From NCBI GenBank assembly GCA_022447205.1, contig JAKVBQ010000015.1:1-64000 (forward strand): a stretch of 64,000 nucleotides of DNA. Reading direction: 5' to 3'. The stretch comes from Phycisphaerales bacterium. GTDB lineage: Bacteria > Planctomycetota > Phycisphaerae > Phycisphaerales > SM1A02. Numbering within the stretch: the first letter of the stretch is position 1; each line of letters starts with the position of its first letter. The notes below the pieces were generated by a model. The model was given only the letters and a program-made list of their open reading frames with translations, had not been told where the DNA came from and made no database searches. The translations under genes and the position numbers were made by a program. Below are positions 33,833-42,551 of this stretch, one piece after another.

Positions 33833-34914
33833 AGACCATCACAGCGCTGCTCATCACCCTTCTGTGTTCGACGATCACGATCCATGCCGAGGATCTCACG
33901 AATGCAACCGAAATCGACATCACCAGGACCTGGTCGCAGGAGCCGGGCGGGTGGACCTATCCAATGGCGATCAGATTGCCGGACGTCGAGGCTCCCTCCC
34001 AGGGGTATCCGGTCTGCATCCTGCTGCACGGCAACGGGGGCAATGGCCAGGGAACGCTGAACCAGTTCTCACAGATCCTCACCTGTCACGCACTGGTGGC
34101 ACCGAGCGGCTATGCGTCGAGCTGGAACATCTGCGGTGAGAACAGTGATGCGCCGGACGTCTCGATGATCGATGAACTGATCACGAGACTCCAGACGTAT
34201 GACAACGTCGATGCGGACCGGATCAGAATCGTCGGGTCCTCCAACGGTTCGGCTCTTGCCAACAGGGTCCTCATCGAGAACATGAATCCCGGACTTGATG
34301 CGGTCTGCGCCGTCGTGTCCCAGCTTTCAGAACCGCAGTACCACGATGACGATTTTCATTCTCCCTCCGGCATGACCGATCCCGACGATCCGTACTGTGG
34401 CTACGACCAGGTGAAGGCACCGATCACGAACCGCAAGTACCTCGGGATCAGCAACGTGAACGATGGAATCATCCCCTACAAGGGAGGTCAGTCACCGGTC
34501 GGTGTCAGCTTCCTGCCCGCCGAATATGCCGCCTACATGATCGCCAGACTCATGGGGTATGAGGGCGAGCAGTTCGAGGGTCCCGGCGACCCGCTGGGTT
34601 CGGACGTCTTCGCGCATCCCTACCTCGATGACCAGGTGGTCATGCTTCGCGGCTTCGCTGGGCACGGCATGAACTCCGTCCAGCGGGACTACATCTCGAG
34701 TTTCCTGATGGATTGCGTGGCCATCCCTGAAACGTGCCTGGAGGACTTCAACGAGGACTTCCGGGTCGATGGTGCGGATCTGACCCTTCTGCTCGGTGAA
34801 TGGGGGGAGGAGGTCGATCCGCCCGGAAGCGGCTATGACCTCAATGGTGACGGACTCGTTTCGGGCCCGGATCTCTCCCAGGTCCTCGGTTTCTGGGGGA
34901 AGTGCGGCTACTGA
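33829..34914 (+). CDS. secreted alpha/beta esterase with dockerin-like tail
   Basis: A 361-residue exported hydrolase (signal MKTITALLITLLCSTITIHA). It has the PHB-depolymerase/feruloyl-esterase-like pattern: VCILLHGNGGNGQG (oxyanion His-Gly), RIVGSSNGSALANRV with nucleophile Ser in G-S-S-N-G, and late GISNVNDGIIPY (Asp) and FAGHGMNSVQ (His). It resembles the dockerin-tailed esterase at 47852 in order and length. Two dockerin-like loops (DFNEDFRVDGADLTLLLGEW, DLNGDGLVSGPDLSQVLGFW) end it. Likely acts on an ester bond in a polymer outside the cytoplasm; substrate unknown. Confidence 0.8.
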   Translation: MKTITALLITLLCSTITIHAEDLTNATEIDITRTWSQEPGGWTYPMAIRLPDVEAPSQGYPVCILLHGNGGNGQGTLNQFSQILTCHALVAPSGYASSWNICGENSDAPDVSMIDELITRLQTYDNVDADRIRIVGSSNGSALANRVLIENMNPGLDAVCAVVSQLSEPQYHDDDFHSPSGMTDPDDPYCGYDQVKAPITNRKYLGISNVNDGIIPYKGGQSPVGVSFLPAEYAAYMIARLMGYEGEQFEGPGDPLGSDVFAHPYLDDQVVMLRGFAGHGMNSVQRDYISSFLMDCVAIPETCLEDFNEDFRVDGADLTLLLGEWGEEVDPPGSGYDLNGDGLVSGPDLSQVLGFWGKCGY

Positions 34915-35102
34915 TCGGCCTGCCATCCTTCGTCGGGAGGAATGCGCTTTCGGCGCCCGGCGATCCCACGGAGATGGTTGAACGTGTCGCGGCGATCCTC
35001 GGGGACGATGCGCTCCATGCGGATGCCCACCGGGAAGAGCTTGAGAACGCACACGATCGTTTCTCCATCGGGAGGATGGCGACCGAGTACCACCAGCTCT
35101 TC

Positions 35103-35930
35103 TCAGCCCTCGTCGAGGGCTCTGGTCACGGGGTCGGTTGACGCGCAGTTCGTGCAGCCGGAGTCGGAATCGCCGGGGATCGGATACTGGCAGGACGGGC
35201 AGAGTCGATGTTCGACCACCTCGAGTCCATGGCCGACCGCGATCCGTTCGTCGAAGACGAAACAAGCACCCTGCCACCGGCTCTCTTCCCTGGGAATCCG
35301 GCGCAGGTAGTTCAGGATGCCGCCGTGCAGGTGGTACACGTCCTCGATGCCACGTTCCTTGAGAAGTGCCGTGGACTTCTCGCAGCGGATGCCGCCGGTG
35401 CAGAACATGGCGACCTTCGGCTGCCGGCCGACTTCGATGTGCTCGTCGATCCAGGTCGTGAGTTCACCGAACGAGTCGATGTCCGGATTGACTGAGTCCT
35501 CGAAAGTCCCGATCGCGACCTCGTAGTCATTCCGGGTGTCGACGACGATGACATCCGGATCATCGAGCAGCCGGTTCCAGTCCTCCGGTTCCACGTAGGT
35601 GCCGACGGAACGTCGGGGGTCGATGCCCGGCAGGCCCAGGGTGACGATCTCCTTCTTCAGCCTGACCCGCATGCGTTGGAATGGCTGCTCGTTCGCGTTC
35701 GATTCCTGCCAGGTGAGCGCCGCGAAGCGTGGGTCCTTCTTCAGGTGTTCGAGCACCGACAGGACACCGCCGCGCGGACCTGCGATCGTCGCATTGATCC
35801 CTTCCCCGGCCAGCAGGATCGTGCCACGCACGTCGTGCTCGAGGCATGTCGCCTCGATGTCACGTCGCATCGAGGCCGGGTCCTCGAGGTGGGTGAAGCG
35901 ATAGAAGGTGGCGATGAGGATGTCCTGCAT
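35103..35930 (-). CDS. trhO: tRNA uridine-34 hydroxylase TrhO (rhodanese family)
   Basis: A 275-residue protein of the usual TrhO length. It has the N-terminal acylphosphatase-like domain (GTILLAGEGINATIAG), then the rhodanese domain with VIVVDTRNDYEVAIGTF and the active-site loop FCTGGIRCEKST in which Cys177 is the predicted catalytic residue. A C-terminal zinc-knuckle-like CPSCQYPIP-x(6)-GCTNC follows. TrhO hydroxylates U34 in tRNAs that read xxU codons. It lies 56 bases beyond the GH16 gene start on the same strand but is functionally unrelated to it; a TATGAT hexamer sits 24 bases before the ATG. Confidence 0.92.
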   Translation of the reverse strand: MQDILIATFYRFTHLEDPASMRRDIEATCLEHDVRGTILLAGEGINATIAGPRGGVLSVLEHLKKDPRFAALTWQESNANEQPFQRMRVRLKKEIVTLGLPGIDPRRSVGTYVEPEDWNRLLDDPDVIVVDTRNDYEVAIGTFEDSVNPDIDSFGELTTWIDEHIEVGRQPKVAMFCTGGIRCEKSTALLKERGIEDVYHLHGGILNYLRRIPREESRWQGACFVFDERIAVGHGLEVVEHRLCPSCQYPIPGDSDSGCTNCASTDPVTRALDEG

Positions 35931-35986
35931 GATTCGTCCGGTCGTTCCGGATCATCATACTCATCGCGATCGTGTTCCAGCTTGCT

Positions 35987-38155
35987 TCATCCGGTCATCC
36001 AGTTGGCGAGCAGCAGATTGAGGTCCGCGCCGTCGACCAGTCCCGATCCATCGAGGTCGGAATCGGTGTTCGACGAGTTCCAGTTCCCCAGCAGGATGCT
36101 CAGATCCGCTCCGTCGACGAGTCCGTCGTGATTCAGGTCACCGGTTGGTGATTCGATCGGATCGATGCCCGACGGGTAGGACTCCGGATCCGCCCAGGCC
36201 AGGTTCGGCACCGTCTCGTCCACCCAGAGATCGCGCGGCTGGTCGAATGGTGTGATGCGGACCCAGGCGATGTGCGCTGCAGTGGTATCGAAGTCCGGAT
36301 CACCGGTCCAGCCCACGTTGTCGGCATATCCAGCCGCCGGGAACCAGGTGCCCAGCCAGAACCGAGCGGCGCGGAAGGGGACGTTGCCCTGTCCGAACGG
36401 AACGTCATGGAGCTCGTCGACCAGTCTTCCGTCGATCAGCCAGCGAACCGATCCGACTTCGGTCCTGGTGATCGCCTCGTCACCGAGGTCCGCACCCGAA
36501 CGCCATTCGATCGTGAAGGTGTGGTAGCGACCGTCGAACGCCTCGAGTGCAAGGTCAAGGGGCGCACCGTTCTCGTCGGTCAGCACCTTGCGTCCCTTGT
36601 GCTCACCGCCTTCACCTCCGAACTGCCCGCCCCAGGAATTGGTGCGGGCCTTCGTGAAGGAGAAGTTCCCGGTGTCGCTTCCGGCGAGGTCGGTGGGGAA
36701 CTCCCAGTCGATCTCGGTGTTTCTGCGCGGGTTCGGCTCATGCCAGTACCCGGCCTCGCCCATCCGGTGGTCGATGTAGTGGAACGGCCAGAAGGCGGTG
36801 CAGGTTCCGTACTCGGGTGCGATCTTCGCCCGGACCTCGTAGCGTCCTGATGCGTGGTAGGTCCGTGTCGCGATCGCCGCGCCGACCCGGGTACGCCGTC
36901 CATTGTGTTCGAGGTCGCCGGTATAGAGGTCGCCGTGCGCCTCGAGTCGAAGTGCGACGATCGGCTGGCCCTCGTCGACGTCCTCGACCAGCATGACATT
37001 GGCTGGTGCGACCCCGCCGTTGTCGCCACCCCAGGCCTTGCCGGAGACGAGCCATCGTTCGGAGTCGAGGGTGCCGCTGGAGAAGTCGTCGAAGAAGACC
37101 TCCGTCTGCCGTTGCGGCGGCGAGGCGAGGGTCGGCATCCATTCTCCTCCGATCGCGGTGAAGGACACCTTCCGGTACCAGGCGGCACCGGGCTGGTTCT
37201 TCCAGTTTTCGAGGGTCAGCTTGCCGTTTCGGACCCATCGGTCCTCGGTACGGAGTTCAAGTTCGATCGTCTCCCACTCGGTGTTCCCGAAGGAACGGGT
37301 GACGAGGAACTCCTCGCTTCCCGTGAAGTAGGCGCTGGCCACCACATCGGGATCGGTCCTGACCTCCATGGAGATTCGCCACTCGCCACCGGGCGGAAGC
37401 GTCACGTCGATCGTCTGCGAGGCGCGGGAGGTGTCGGGTCCCGAAAGAAGGCGCATTGCCGGAGGGTCGTCTTCGGTGATCGTCGCGTTGATGCCAAGCG
37501 CCCATGCGCCACCGGTCGGATCGTCGAAGGCCGGGTTGCGCAGGAGTGAATCACCGGCGGCAGGTGCGACCGAGATCACCGGGGCACCCGGCCACGCCTC
37601 GTCTCCGGGGTCTGCGGTGGGGGGCGCCTGTCGTCCTGACCAGAGGCGGACATCATCGAACTCCACGGTCGGGGCGTCGTCCGTCTGCCACCCCTGGAGA
37701 TAGACCTCGAATGCAGTGGCATCGTCATCCACGTGAACCTCGAAGCGCCGTTCCAGCCATCGGTCTTCGTCATCGATCGCGACCCAGCCATGCGCCTTCG
37801 CAATCTGTGCGCCGTTGCGAATACCAAGGATCGGTGGGGCCAGATGGTCATCGGTCCGGATGCGAGCAGCGATCGTGTATCGACCGCGCGGTTCCAGACC
37901 GTCGACCCACTGTGCGAGTTCAGCGGTGTCGCCGGGGCCCGGCTGCATGCGGACCGATCTCGATCCCTGCCATGCGACCTCCTGGATGAACACGGGGCCG
38001 GTTGCCGTCCAGCCGTCCAATCCCGTTTCGAAGGAACCGTTCTCGAGGAGGTTCTCCTGAGCGTGGGCGGATGCTCCGGCGGCGAGGAGCACGAGGGTGG
38101 ACAGGCCGCAGCGCACACGCCCTTCGACGTGATGCACGAATCGATGGAATGGCAT
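35987..38155 (-). CDS. secreted GH16-type beta-glucanase with CBM-like and dockerin-like domains
   Basis: A 722-residue exported glycoside hydrolase. After a signal ending in ASAHAQ, an N-terminal CBM4_9-type carbohydrate-binding domain begins NLLENGSFETGLDGW; a second beta-sandwich region (SLLRNPAFDDPTGGAWALG) follows. The catalytic GH16 signature is EIDWE at residues 481-485 (Glu nucleophile, Asp, Glu acid/base). Downstream are further GH16-consistent strands (TFTIEWRSG, RFWLGTWFP). Two dockerin-like loops (DLNHDGLVDGADLSILLGNW, DLDGSGLVDGADLNLLLANW) finish it. It probably cleaves beta-1,3 (or mixed) glucan such as laminarin, an abundant marine algal polysaccharide. Confidence 0.85.
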   Translation of the reverse strand: MPFHRFVHHVEGRVRCGLSTLVLLAAGASAHAQENLLENGSFETGLDGWTATGPVFIQEVAWQGSRSVRMQPGPGDTAELAQWVDGLEPRGRYTIAARIRTDDHLAPPILGIRNGAQIAKAHGWVAIDDEDRWLERRFEVHVDDDATAFEVYLQGWQTDDAPTVEFDDVRLWSGRQAPPTADPGDEAWPGAPVISVAPAAGDSLLRNPAFDDPTGGAWALGINATITEDDPPAMRLLSGPDTSRASQTIDVTLPPGGEWRISMEVRTDPDVVASAYFTGSEEFLVTRSFGNTEWETIELELRTEDRWVRNGKLTLENWKNQPGAAWYRKVSFTAIGGEWMPTLASPPQRQTEVFFDDFSSGTLDSERWLVSGKAWGGDNGGVAPANVMLVEDVDEGQPIVALRLEAHGDLYTGDLEHNGRRTRVGAAIATRTYHASGRYEVRAKIAPEYGTCTAFWPFHYIDHRMGEAGYWHEPNPRRNTEIDWEFPTDLAGSDTGNFSFTKARTNSWGGQFGGEGGEHKGRKVLTDENGAPLDLALEAFDGRYHTFTIEWRSGADLGDEAITRTEVGSVRWLIDGRLVDELHDVPFGQGNVPFRAARFWLGTWFPAAGYADNVGWTGDPDFDTTAAHIAWVRITPFDQPRDLWVDETVPNLAWADPESYPSGIDPIESPTGDLNHDGLVDGADLSILLGNWNSSNTDSDLDGSGLVDGADLNLLLANWMTG

Positions 38156-38288
38156 TCCGGTCTTCCCGCAACGAGTGAATCCGCCCGGTGTCCTGTGCGC
38201 CGTCGGTATCGCGTCGTCTTCGCTGCCCCGTTCACGATACGGCTCGATCGGAAGAACGGTTCGGGTCCTTGTCCGTTCCAGTGAAGAA

Positions 38289-38318
38289 AATGCGCCCCGC
38301 CGGGTGACGGGGCGCATT
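38289..38318 (-). terminator. intrinsic terminator
   Basis: AATGCGCCCCG and its complement around an 8-base loop; on the minus strand the stem is followed by TTTTCTTC, 47 bases after the stop of the GYF-like gene. Confidence 0.75.
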
Positions 38319-38364
38319 CAGGTGCCTTTGTGTGTTGTCATCGTCCGGCGATTGCCGGCGTCGT

Positions 38365-39474
38365 TCAGCCCATCATGCCGGCGGTGCCGCCACCACCTGC
38401 AGGATCAGGAAGCTTGACCTGGCCGACGAGCTGCATCAGGACGACCAGCATGATCACGATCACGAAGACCATCGCCACCCTGAGGAGCATGGACATGGCG
38501 GCTTCGCTGCCGGTTTCATCACCGCGGCTGGTGAGGCAGTCCGAAAGCAGCATGATCACGCCGAGTCCGGTGCAGCCGATCGCGCCGAGGTTGCCGATCT
38601 GCTCGAGGAAGCCACGAACACCGGAGTCATCGTTCATCAGTGAACTGATCGCAGTCATCAGAGGGCGGGCCATCAGGCCGCCAAGGATCAGGTACAGGGC
38701 GTTCTGGGTCCGGCCTGAAAGGGGGGTACTCATATCACGGAGCTCCTTGAATGGGTTGTTGATTGTTTCCAGGACCGTCGGGCCCTCGGTTTTCGTCATG
38801 TCCTTCGGTGGGTCCTGTCCCACGTCATCCACTTCAATCGGGGCAGGTTCTTCGCTCTGCCACTGATCGTCCTCCTCGATGAAGGCTTCGAACGTCTCGT
38901 CGTCCTCGCCTTCATCCCGGAGCATGTTCGTCTGCACTTCCGTCTCAGCCACGGGGGTGGCCACCTCGATGTCCGGATCCTCCGCGTCCATGATCGCTTC
39001 GTTTCGCTGCGTGTCGGCCAGATCCTCTTCTTCCGAACCGACTTCCTGGTCCGGGGGCTCTTCATGGTCGGTCACGGGCGTCGCATCGATCTTCGGTGCC
39101 GCCACCTCTTCCCGTGGCTGCTCGGTCGGCATCCGCTCAGGTGTGGTCTCCCGTGCCGTCTGCTCGACTTCCTGTTCGACATCGGTGACCGGTGCCGGAT
39201 CCGCTGCAGGTTCCGCCTCCGGGGCCGGGATCGGCTCCGGCTCCTGTTCCTCGACCGGAGCGTGAACAGCTTCCTGGGCCTGCATCTCGATGTTCTGGGT
39301 GATGAGCTTCGCGAGGTCGGGGACCTTCATCACGTCGTGCCATGTCTGGTGCCCGATGCGACGGATCCGGTCTCCCTTGGTCAGACTTCCGGAACGTGCC
39401 AGGTCACGGAGACCATTGGAGCTGAACGGCGCCTCGGTCCTTCCATCGGATCTCTTGACCTGATACTGCGACAT
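38365..39474 (-). CDS. membrane protein with N-terminal GYF-like domain and acidic linker
   Basis: A 369-residue protein; an AAGGGG ribosome site selects 39474 over the upstream in-frame ATG at 39495. The first 55 residues have the GYF_2-like order: YQVKRSDGRTEAPFSSNGLRDL, then SGSLTKGDRIRRIGHQTWHDV and a V-P-D-L end. A 170-residue acidic linker rich in Glu, Pro, Asp and Thr follows. The C-terminus has two hydrophobic segments (about 280-300 and 330-355), anchoring it in the inner membrane. Such proteins often place a peptide-binding domain in the cytoplasm; the partner is unknown. No enzyme motif is present. Confidence 0.6.
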   Translation of the reverse strand: MSQYQVKRSDGRTEAPFSSNGLRDLARSGSLTKGDRIRRIGHQTWHDVMKVPDLAKLITQNIEMQAQEAVHAPVEEQEPEPIPAPEAEPAADPAPVTDVEQEVEQTARETTPERMPTEQPREEVAAPKIDATPVTDHEEPPDQEVGSEEEDLADTQRNEAIMDAEDPDIEVATPVAETEVQTNMLRDEGEDDETFEAFIEEDDQWQSEEPAPIEVDDVGQDPPKDMTKTEGPTVLETINNPFKELRDMSTPLSGRTQNALYLILGGLMARPLMTAISSLMNDDSGVRGFLEQIGNLGAIGCTGLGVIMLLSDCLTSRGDETGSEAAMSMLLRVAMVFVIVIMLVVLMQLVGQVKLPDPAGGGGTAGMMG

Positions 39475-39568
39475 GAGCACATCCCCTTGCTTCAACGCAC
39501 AAGCGATACTCTACATGCCATGGCATTGCGTCTGCAAACCGGTCGCTTCCCGTCGGGAACGGGCCCCG

Positions 39569-40783
39569 ATGCGGGCTTCCCAGGGCCAGAAAGGAACCAG
39601 GATCACGATTCGGCGGCACCATCACAATGAACACGTCAGAGCGGGACGAAGCTGCCCGAAGGACGTTCGCGACGTGCTGCCCGGGTCGATGCGAGCCGAG
39701 GCGCGCAAGACGATCACCGACTGGCCCGGGTATCGCCCGACCGATCTTCGTCAACTGGAACAACTGGCTGAAGAACTCCGTCTTGGTGCGCTGTACTACA
39801 AGGATGAGTCGGCCCGCTTCGATCTGGCGAGCTTCAAGGCATTGGGTGGCGCCTATGCCGTTCAGTTGGTGCTCCGCGAGATGATCGAGGCGAAGCTCGG
39901 CAGGCCGGTCACATTGGAAGACGTCGATCGTGTGCGTCATCCCGAAGTGGCTTCCACGATCACGGTGGTCACCGCGACCGACGGCAACCACGGACGTTCG
40001 GTGGCGTGGGGCGCGCGCCGTTTCGGGTGCAACTGCGAGATCTTCATGCATCACCAGGTGAGTCAGGGTCGACAGGATGCGGTGGAGGCGCTTGGTGCCC
40101 GGGTGCGACGGATCAGGGGCAACTACGACGACTCCGTGCATGCGGCGGCGGAAGAGGCTCGTGCGAACGGCTGGCTGGTGGTGTCGGACACCTCCTGGGA
40201 TGGGTACGTCGACATACCGCGTGACGTGATGGCGGGGTACACCGTGATGAGCAGCGAGGCGATGGATCAATGGCCGATGCCAGAGCCGCCCACCCATGTC
40301 TTCATCCAGGGAGGCTGCGGAGGACTGGCCGCAGCGATCTGTGTCGACATGTGGGATCGGTACGGTGATCGGATGCCTCGCCTCGTCATCGTCGAGCCGG
40401 TGTCGGCGGCATGTCTTCACGAGAGTGCTCGTCTCGGCATGCAGTCAAGGGTCGACATCACCACCGAAAGCGTGATGGCCGGTCTTTCCTGTGGCGAGGT
40501 CTCGTTGATCGCCTGGCCGATCATCGCATCCGGAGCCAGTGACTTCCTCGCCATCACCGATGAACCGATCGGGCCTCTCATGCGTCGACTTGCCCGTGAG
40601 GAATCGATCGTCGCCGGCGAATCCGCCGTGGCGGGACTCGCGGGCCTGACCGAAGCGCGCAAGGACGATCGACTCTGGACTCGGCTCGGGCTCTCGAAGG
40701 AGAGTCGGGTTCTGGTCTACGGAACGGAAGGTGCGACCGATCCCGAGATCCATCGTTCGATGGTGGGTGTGATGGGGACGTGA
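39569..40783 (+). CDS. diaminopropionate ammonia-lyase-like PLP enzyme
   Basis: A PLP-dependent lyase of the DpaL/YgeX family, 404 residues from this start. Key segments are WPGYRPTDL, ALYYKDESARFDLASFKALGGAYAV (Schiff-base Lys in SFKALGG), TVVTATDGNHGRSVAWGARRFGC (PLP phosphate/substrate loop), FIQGGCGGLAAAI (glycine loop binding the PLP phosphate) and AGESAVAGLAGL. The family converts 2,3-diaminopropionate to pyruvate plus ammonia. The N-terminus is uncertain: ATG at 39569 has no good ribosome site, and ATG at 39689 (MRAEARK) starts only 11 residues before the family-specific WPGYRPT. A frameshifted ATG-led stretch at 39627 may be the original N-terminus. Its ATGA stop overlaps the next start region. 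Confidence 0.8.
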   Translation: MRASQGQKGTRITIRRHHHNEHVRAGRSCPKDVRDVLPGSMRAEARKTITDWPGYRPTDLRQLEQLAEELRLGALYYKDESARFDLASFKALGGAYAVQLVLREMIEAKLGRPVTLEDVDRVRHPEVASTITVVTATDGNHGRSVAWGARRFGCNCEIFMHHQVSQGRQDAVEALGARVRRIRGNYDDSVHAAAEEARANGWLVVSDTSWDGYVDIPRDVMAGYTVMSSEAMDQWPMPEPPTHVFIQGGCGGLAAAICVDMWDRYGDRMPRLVIVEPVSAACLHESARLGMQSRVDITTESVMAGLSCGEVSLIAWPIIASGASDFLAITDEPIGPLMRRLAREESIVAGESAVAGLAGLTEARKDDRLWTRLGLSKESRVLVYGTEGATDPEIHRSMVGVMGT

Positions 40784-40881
40784 CCGGCCCTGAATTCCTG
40801 ATAGCTTGGTTCCGGAGCTGGTTCGAGGTTCGTCCGCAATCCCCCCACATGAAACCTGTATGGAAGGATGTAAGAGTCTTC

Positions 40882-41694
40882 ATGATCCACCTGCCGAGTC
40901 GAACGGTTCTCGCGGTCCTTCTTCTTGCCCTTCTCGGGTGTCGGACCCATGCTCCGGTGGCGAACGACTCCGAACATCTCGTTGTCTGCTTCTTCGGAGG
41001 TGGTGCGTGGCGGTACCAGCGGATGACGCACTTCATCCCCGGCTTCCTCGGCTTCGATGTCGACGGCAACCTCGATGACTGGGATCTTCGGGACGTCACG
41101 CGCGAGGCACATCGGGCCGGGGTGAAGGTGGTCGTCAGTTTCGACGGTGAACACTGGGAGGAAAACTTCCTACCGATGAGCGACAACCGGGACGGTTCAC
41201 GGGACCGGTTCATCGAGAACATCCTCGCGTACTGTCTCGAGAACGATGTCGATGGCGTCGACTACGACTGGGAGATCGGTGGCGGTTTCTCGGAGGAACA
41301 CCAGACGCTCTACAGCGACCTGGTGGTGGCGACCAGGGAGGCCTTCGACCCACACGGGCTCACCGTGAGCATCGACGTCTACTTCCGGGATGAACTGAAC
41401 GCCGAAGGCATCGCGGCGGTCGACTGGTTGCAGCTCATGTCCTACGAGGACCTGGATGAGATGCATTCGATGGTGGACTACTGGACGTCACGTGGCGTCC
41501 CCCGGGAGAAGATGCTGATCGGCATGGCGGTGGGCTGGGGTGACGAAGGTGAGGGCTTCGATGCGGAACTGGTCCGTGCCAAGACCCGCTTCGCGCTCGA
41601 CAACGGCTATCGCGGAGTCATGCTCTTCAGGACCGATCTCGATCCCGAAGACGACACGGCCATGCTGGAGGTCGTCCACGAGACAGGCCGCTGA
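40882..41694 (+). CDS. GH18-like lipoprotein glycosidase
   Basis: A 270-residue lipoprotein; MIHLPSRTVLAVLLLALLGC carries the lipobox with Cys20, and a GGAAGG lies 14 bases upstream. The body is a GH18 (chitinase/ENGase-type) barrel: GVKVVVSFDGEH (strand 3), DVDGVDYDWEIGGG with the catalytic Glu131 in the D-x-x-D-x-D-x-E motif, LTVSIDVYF, VDWLQLMSYEDLDE and GVPREKMLIGMAVGWG. It should cleave a beta-1,4-GlcNAc linkage in chitin, peptidoglycan or glycoprotein glycans, anchored to the envelope. In-frame ATGs at 40780 and 40849 lie further upstream but put extra non-signal residues before the lipobox. Confidence 0.8.
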   Translation: MIHLPSRTVLAVLLLALLGCRTHAPVANDSEHLVVCFFGGGAWRYQRMTHFIPGFLGFDVDGNLDDWDLRDVTREAHRAGVKVVVSFDGEHWEENFLPMSDNRDGSRDRFIENILAYCLENDVDGVDYDWEIGGGFSEEHQTLYSDLVVATREAFDPHGLTVSIDVYFRDELNAEGIAAVDWLQLMSYEDLDEMHSMVDYWTSRGVPREKMLIGMAVGWGDEGEGFDAELVRAKTRFALDNGYRGVMLFRTDLDPEDDTAMLEVVHETGR

Positions 41695-41764
41695 CCGGCT
41701 CCATCCTGATAAGCTGGCCTGCGGAGTTTCATCCCTGACGTCACCTGCACCAAGGAGATCCGAC

Positions 41765-42064
41765 ATGCACATCCTGATCATCAACTTCAATCTCGAGGGC
41801 ATCACTCGCGCCGAGTACGAATCGGTGTGTGACGAGGTCGCTCCGGCCTTCGCGGCGATCCCCGGACTGGTCTGCAAGCACTGGCTCGCGGATGAGGCCA
41901 CCAATACGTACGGGGGCGTCTACCTCTTCGAGTCCGAGCAGGCGTTGCAGGACTATCAGGCATCGGAACTCTTCGCACAGGTAGCGGGGAATCCCGCCTT
42001 CGCCAACTGCACCGCCCGTGCCTTCGGTCGTCTCGAGGGGCCATCGGCAGTGACGCGTGGCTGA
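41765..42064 (+). CDS. YdhR-family monooxygenase-like protein
   Basis: A 99-residue ferredoxin-like-fold protein. The order INFNLEGITRAEYESVCDEVAP, FAAIPGLVCKHWLADEATNTYGGVYLFESEQALQDYQ, then KVFDV-like CTARAFGRLEGP is that of YdhR, a dimeric putative monooxygenase related to ABM/EthD proteins. Substrate unknown. An AAGGAG ribosome site 7 bases upstream is clear. Its stop overlaps the GTG of the next membrane protein by 8 bases. Confidence 0.8.
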   Translation: MHILIINFNLEGITRAEYESVCDEVAPAFAAIPGLVCKHWLADEATNTYGGVYLFESEQALQDYQASELFAQVAGNPAFANCTARAFGRLEGPSAVTRG

Positions 42065-42437
42065 GGGCCATCCTCCAACTCGGCCTGACGGATTTGCTGG
42101 CGAAGCGTCGAAGGGATCGGGCGGTGGTGCTTGGCGTCCGGAAACGAAGTCCGGTCAAGTGTCCCTCACCTTGTCCTTGCTCTGCTTCGGTTTGTGGATG
42201 GTCACCGCCTTCATCGGCCTCATCCACCTCTTCATGGCGGTCCCCTGGATGGTCGTCTCGATCGCGTTCCTTGCCGTCACGGTCGTGGTCGTCGTGGTCT
42301 GCATTGTCCGCTCGTCCTCCGACGACAATGTCCTCCAAGACGGTTCGAGCTACGTCCTGTCATTCGTGCTGCTCTTCCTCGCCCCGGCCCCCTTCGTGCT
42401 GCTCTGCTACATCCGCCTGGGGAACTGGTGGGGGTAG
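42057..42437 (+). CDS. small membrane protein of unknown function
   Basis: A 126-residue protein starting with GTG, overlapping the YdhR gene by 8 bases. After a 35-residue polar head (Pro/Gly-rich, cytoplasmic) come three hydrophobic segments (about 36-60, 64-87, 103-121). No family recognised. The overlap with YdhR suggests co-translation and perhaps a shared function, though GTG starts inside an upstream gene can be false. Confidence 0.5.
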   Translation: MAEGHPPTRPDGFAGEASKGSGGGAWRPETKSGQVSLTLSLLCFGLWMVTAFIGLIHLFMAVPWMVVSIAFLAVTVVVVVVCIVRSSSDDNVLQDGSSYVLSFVLLFLAPAPFVLLCYIRLGNWWG

Positions 42438-42551
42438 TTTTCCCCATCAGACACCGCCTTGCCGGGATGTTCTATCATCGCACTTCGCGTCTCGTCGCCC
42501 ACGTTCGTGGCTGATCCTCTCCATGCCGTCTGTTCCAAGGGAATGCATCCA

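Noticed and set aside
34908-35093. 61-codon minus-strand frame just after trhO
   Set aside because: GTG start, no good ribosome site, no motif, and it overlaps the end of the convergent esterase gene.
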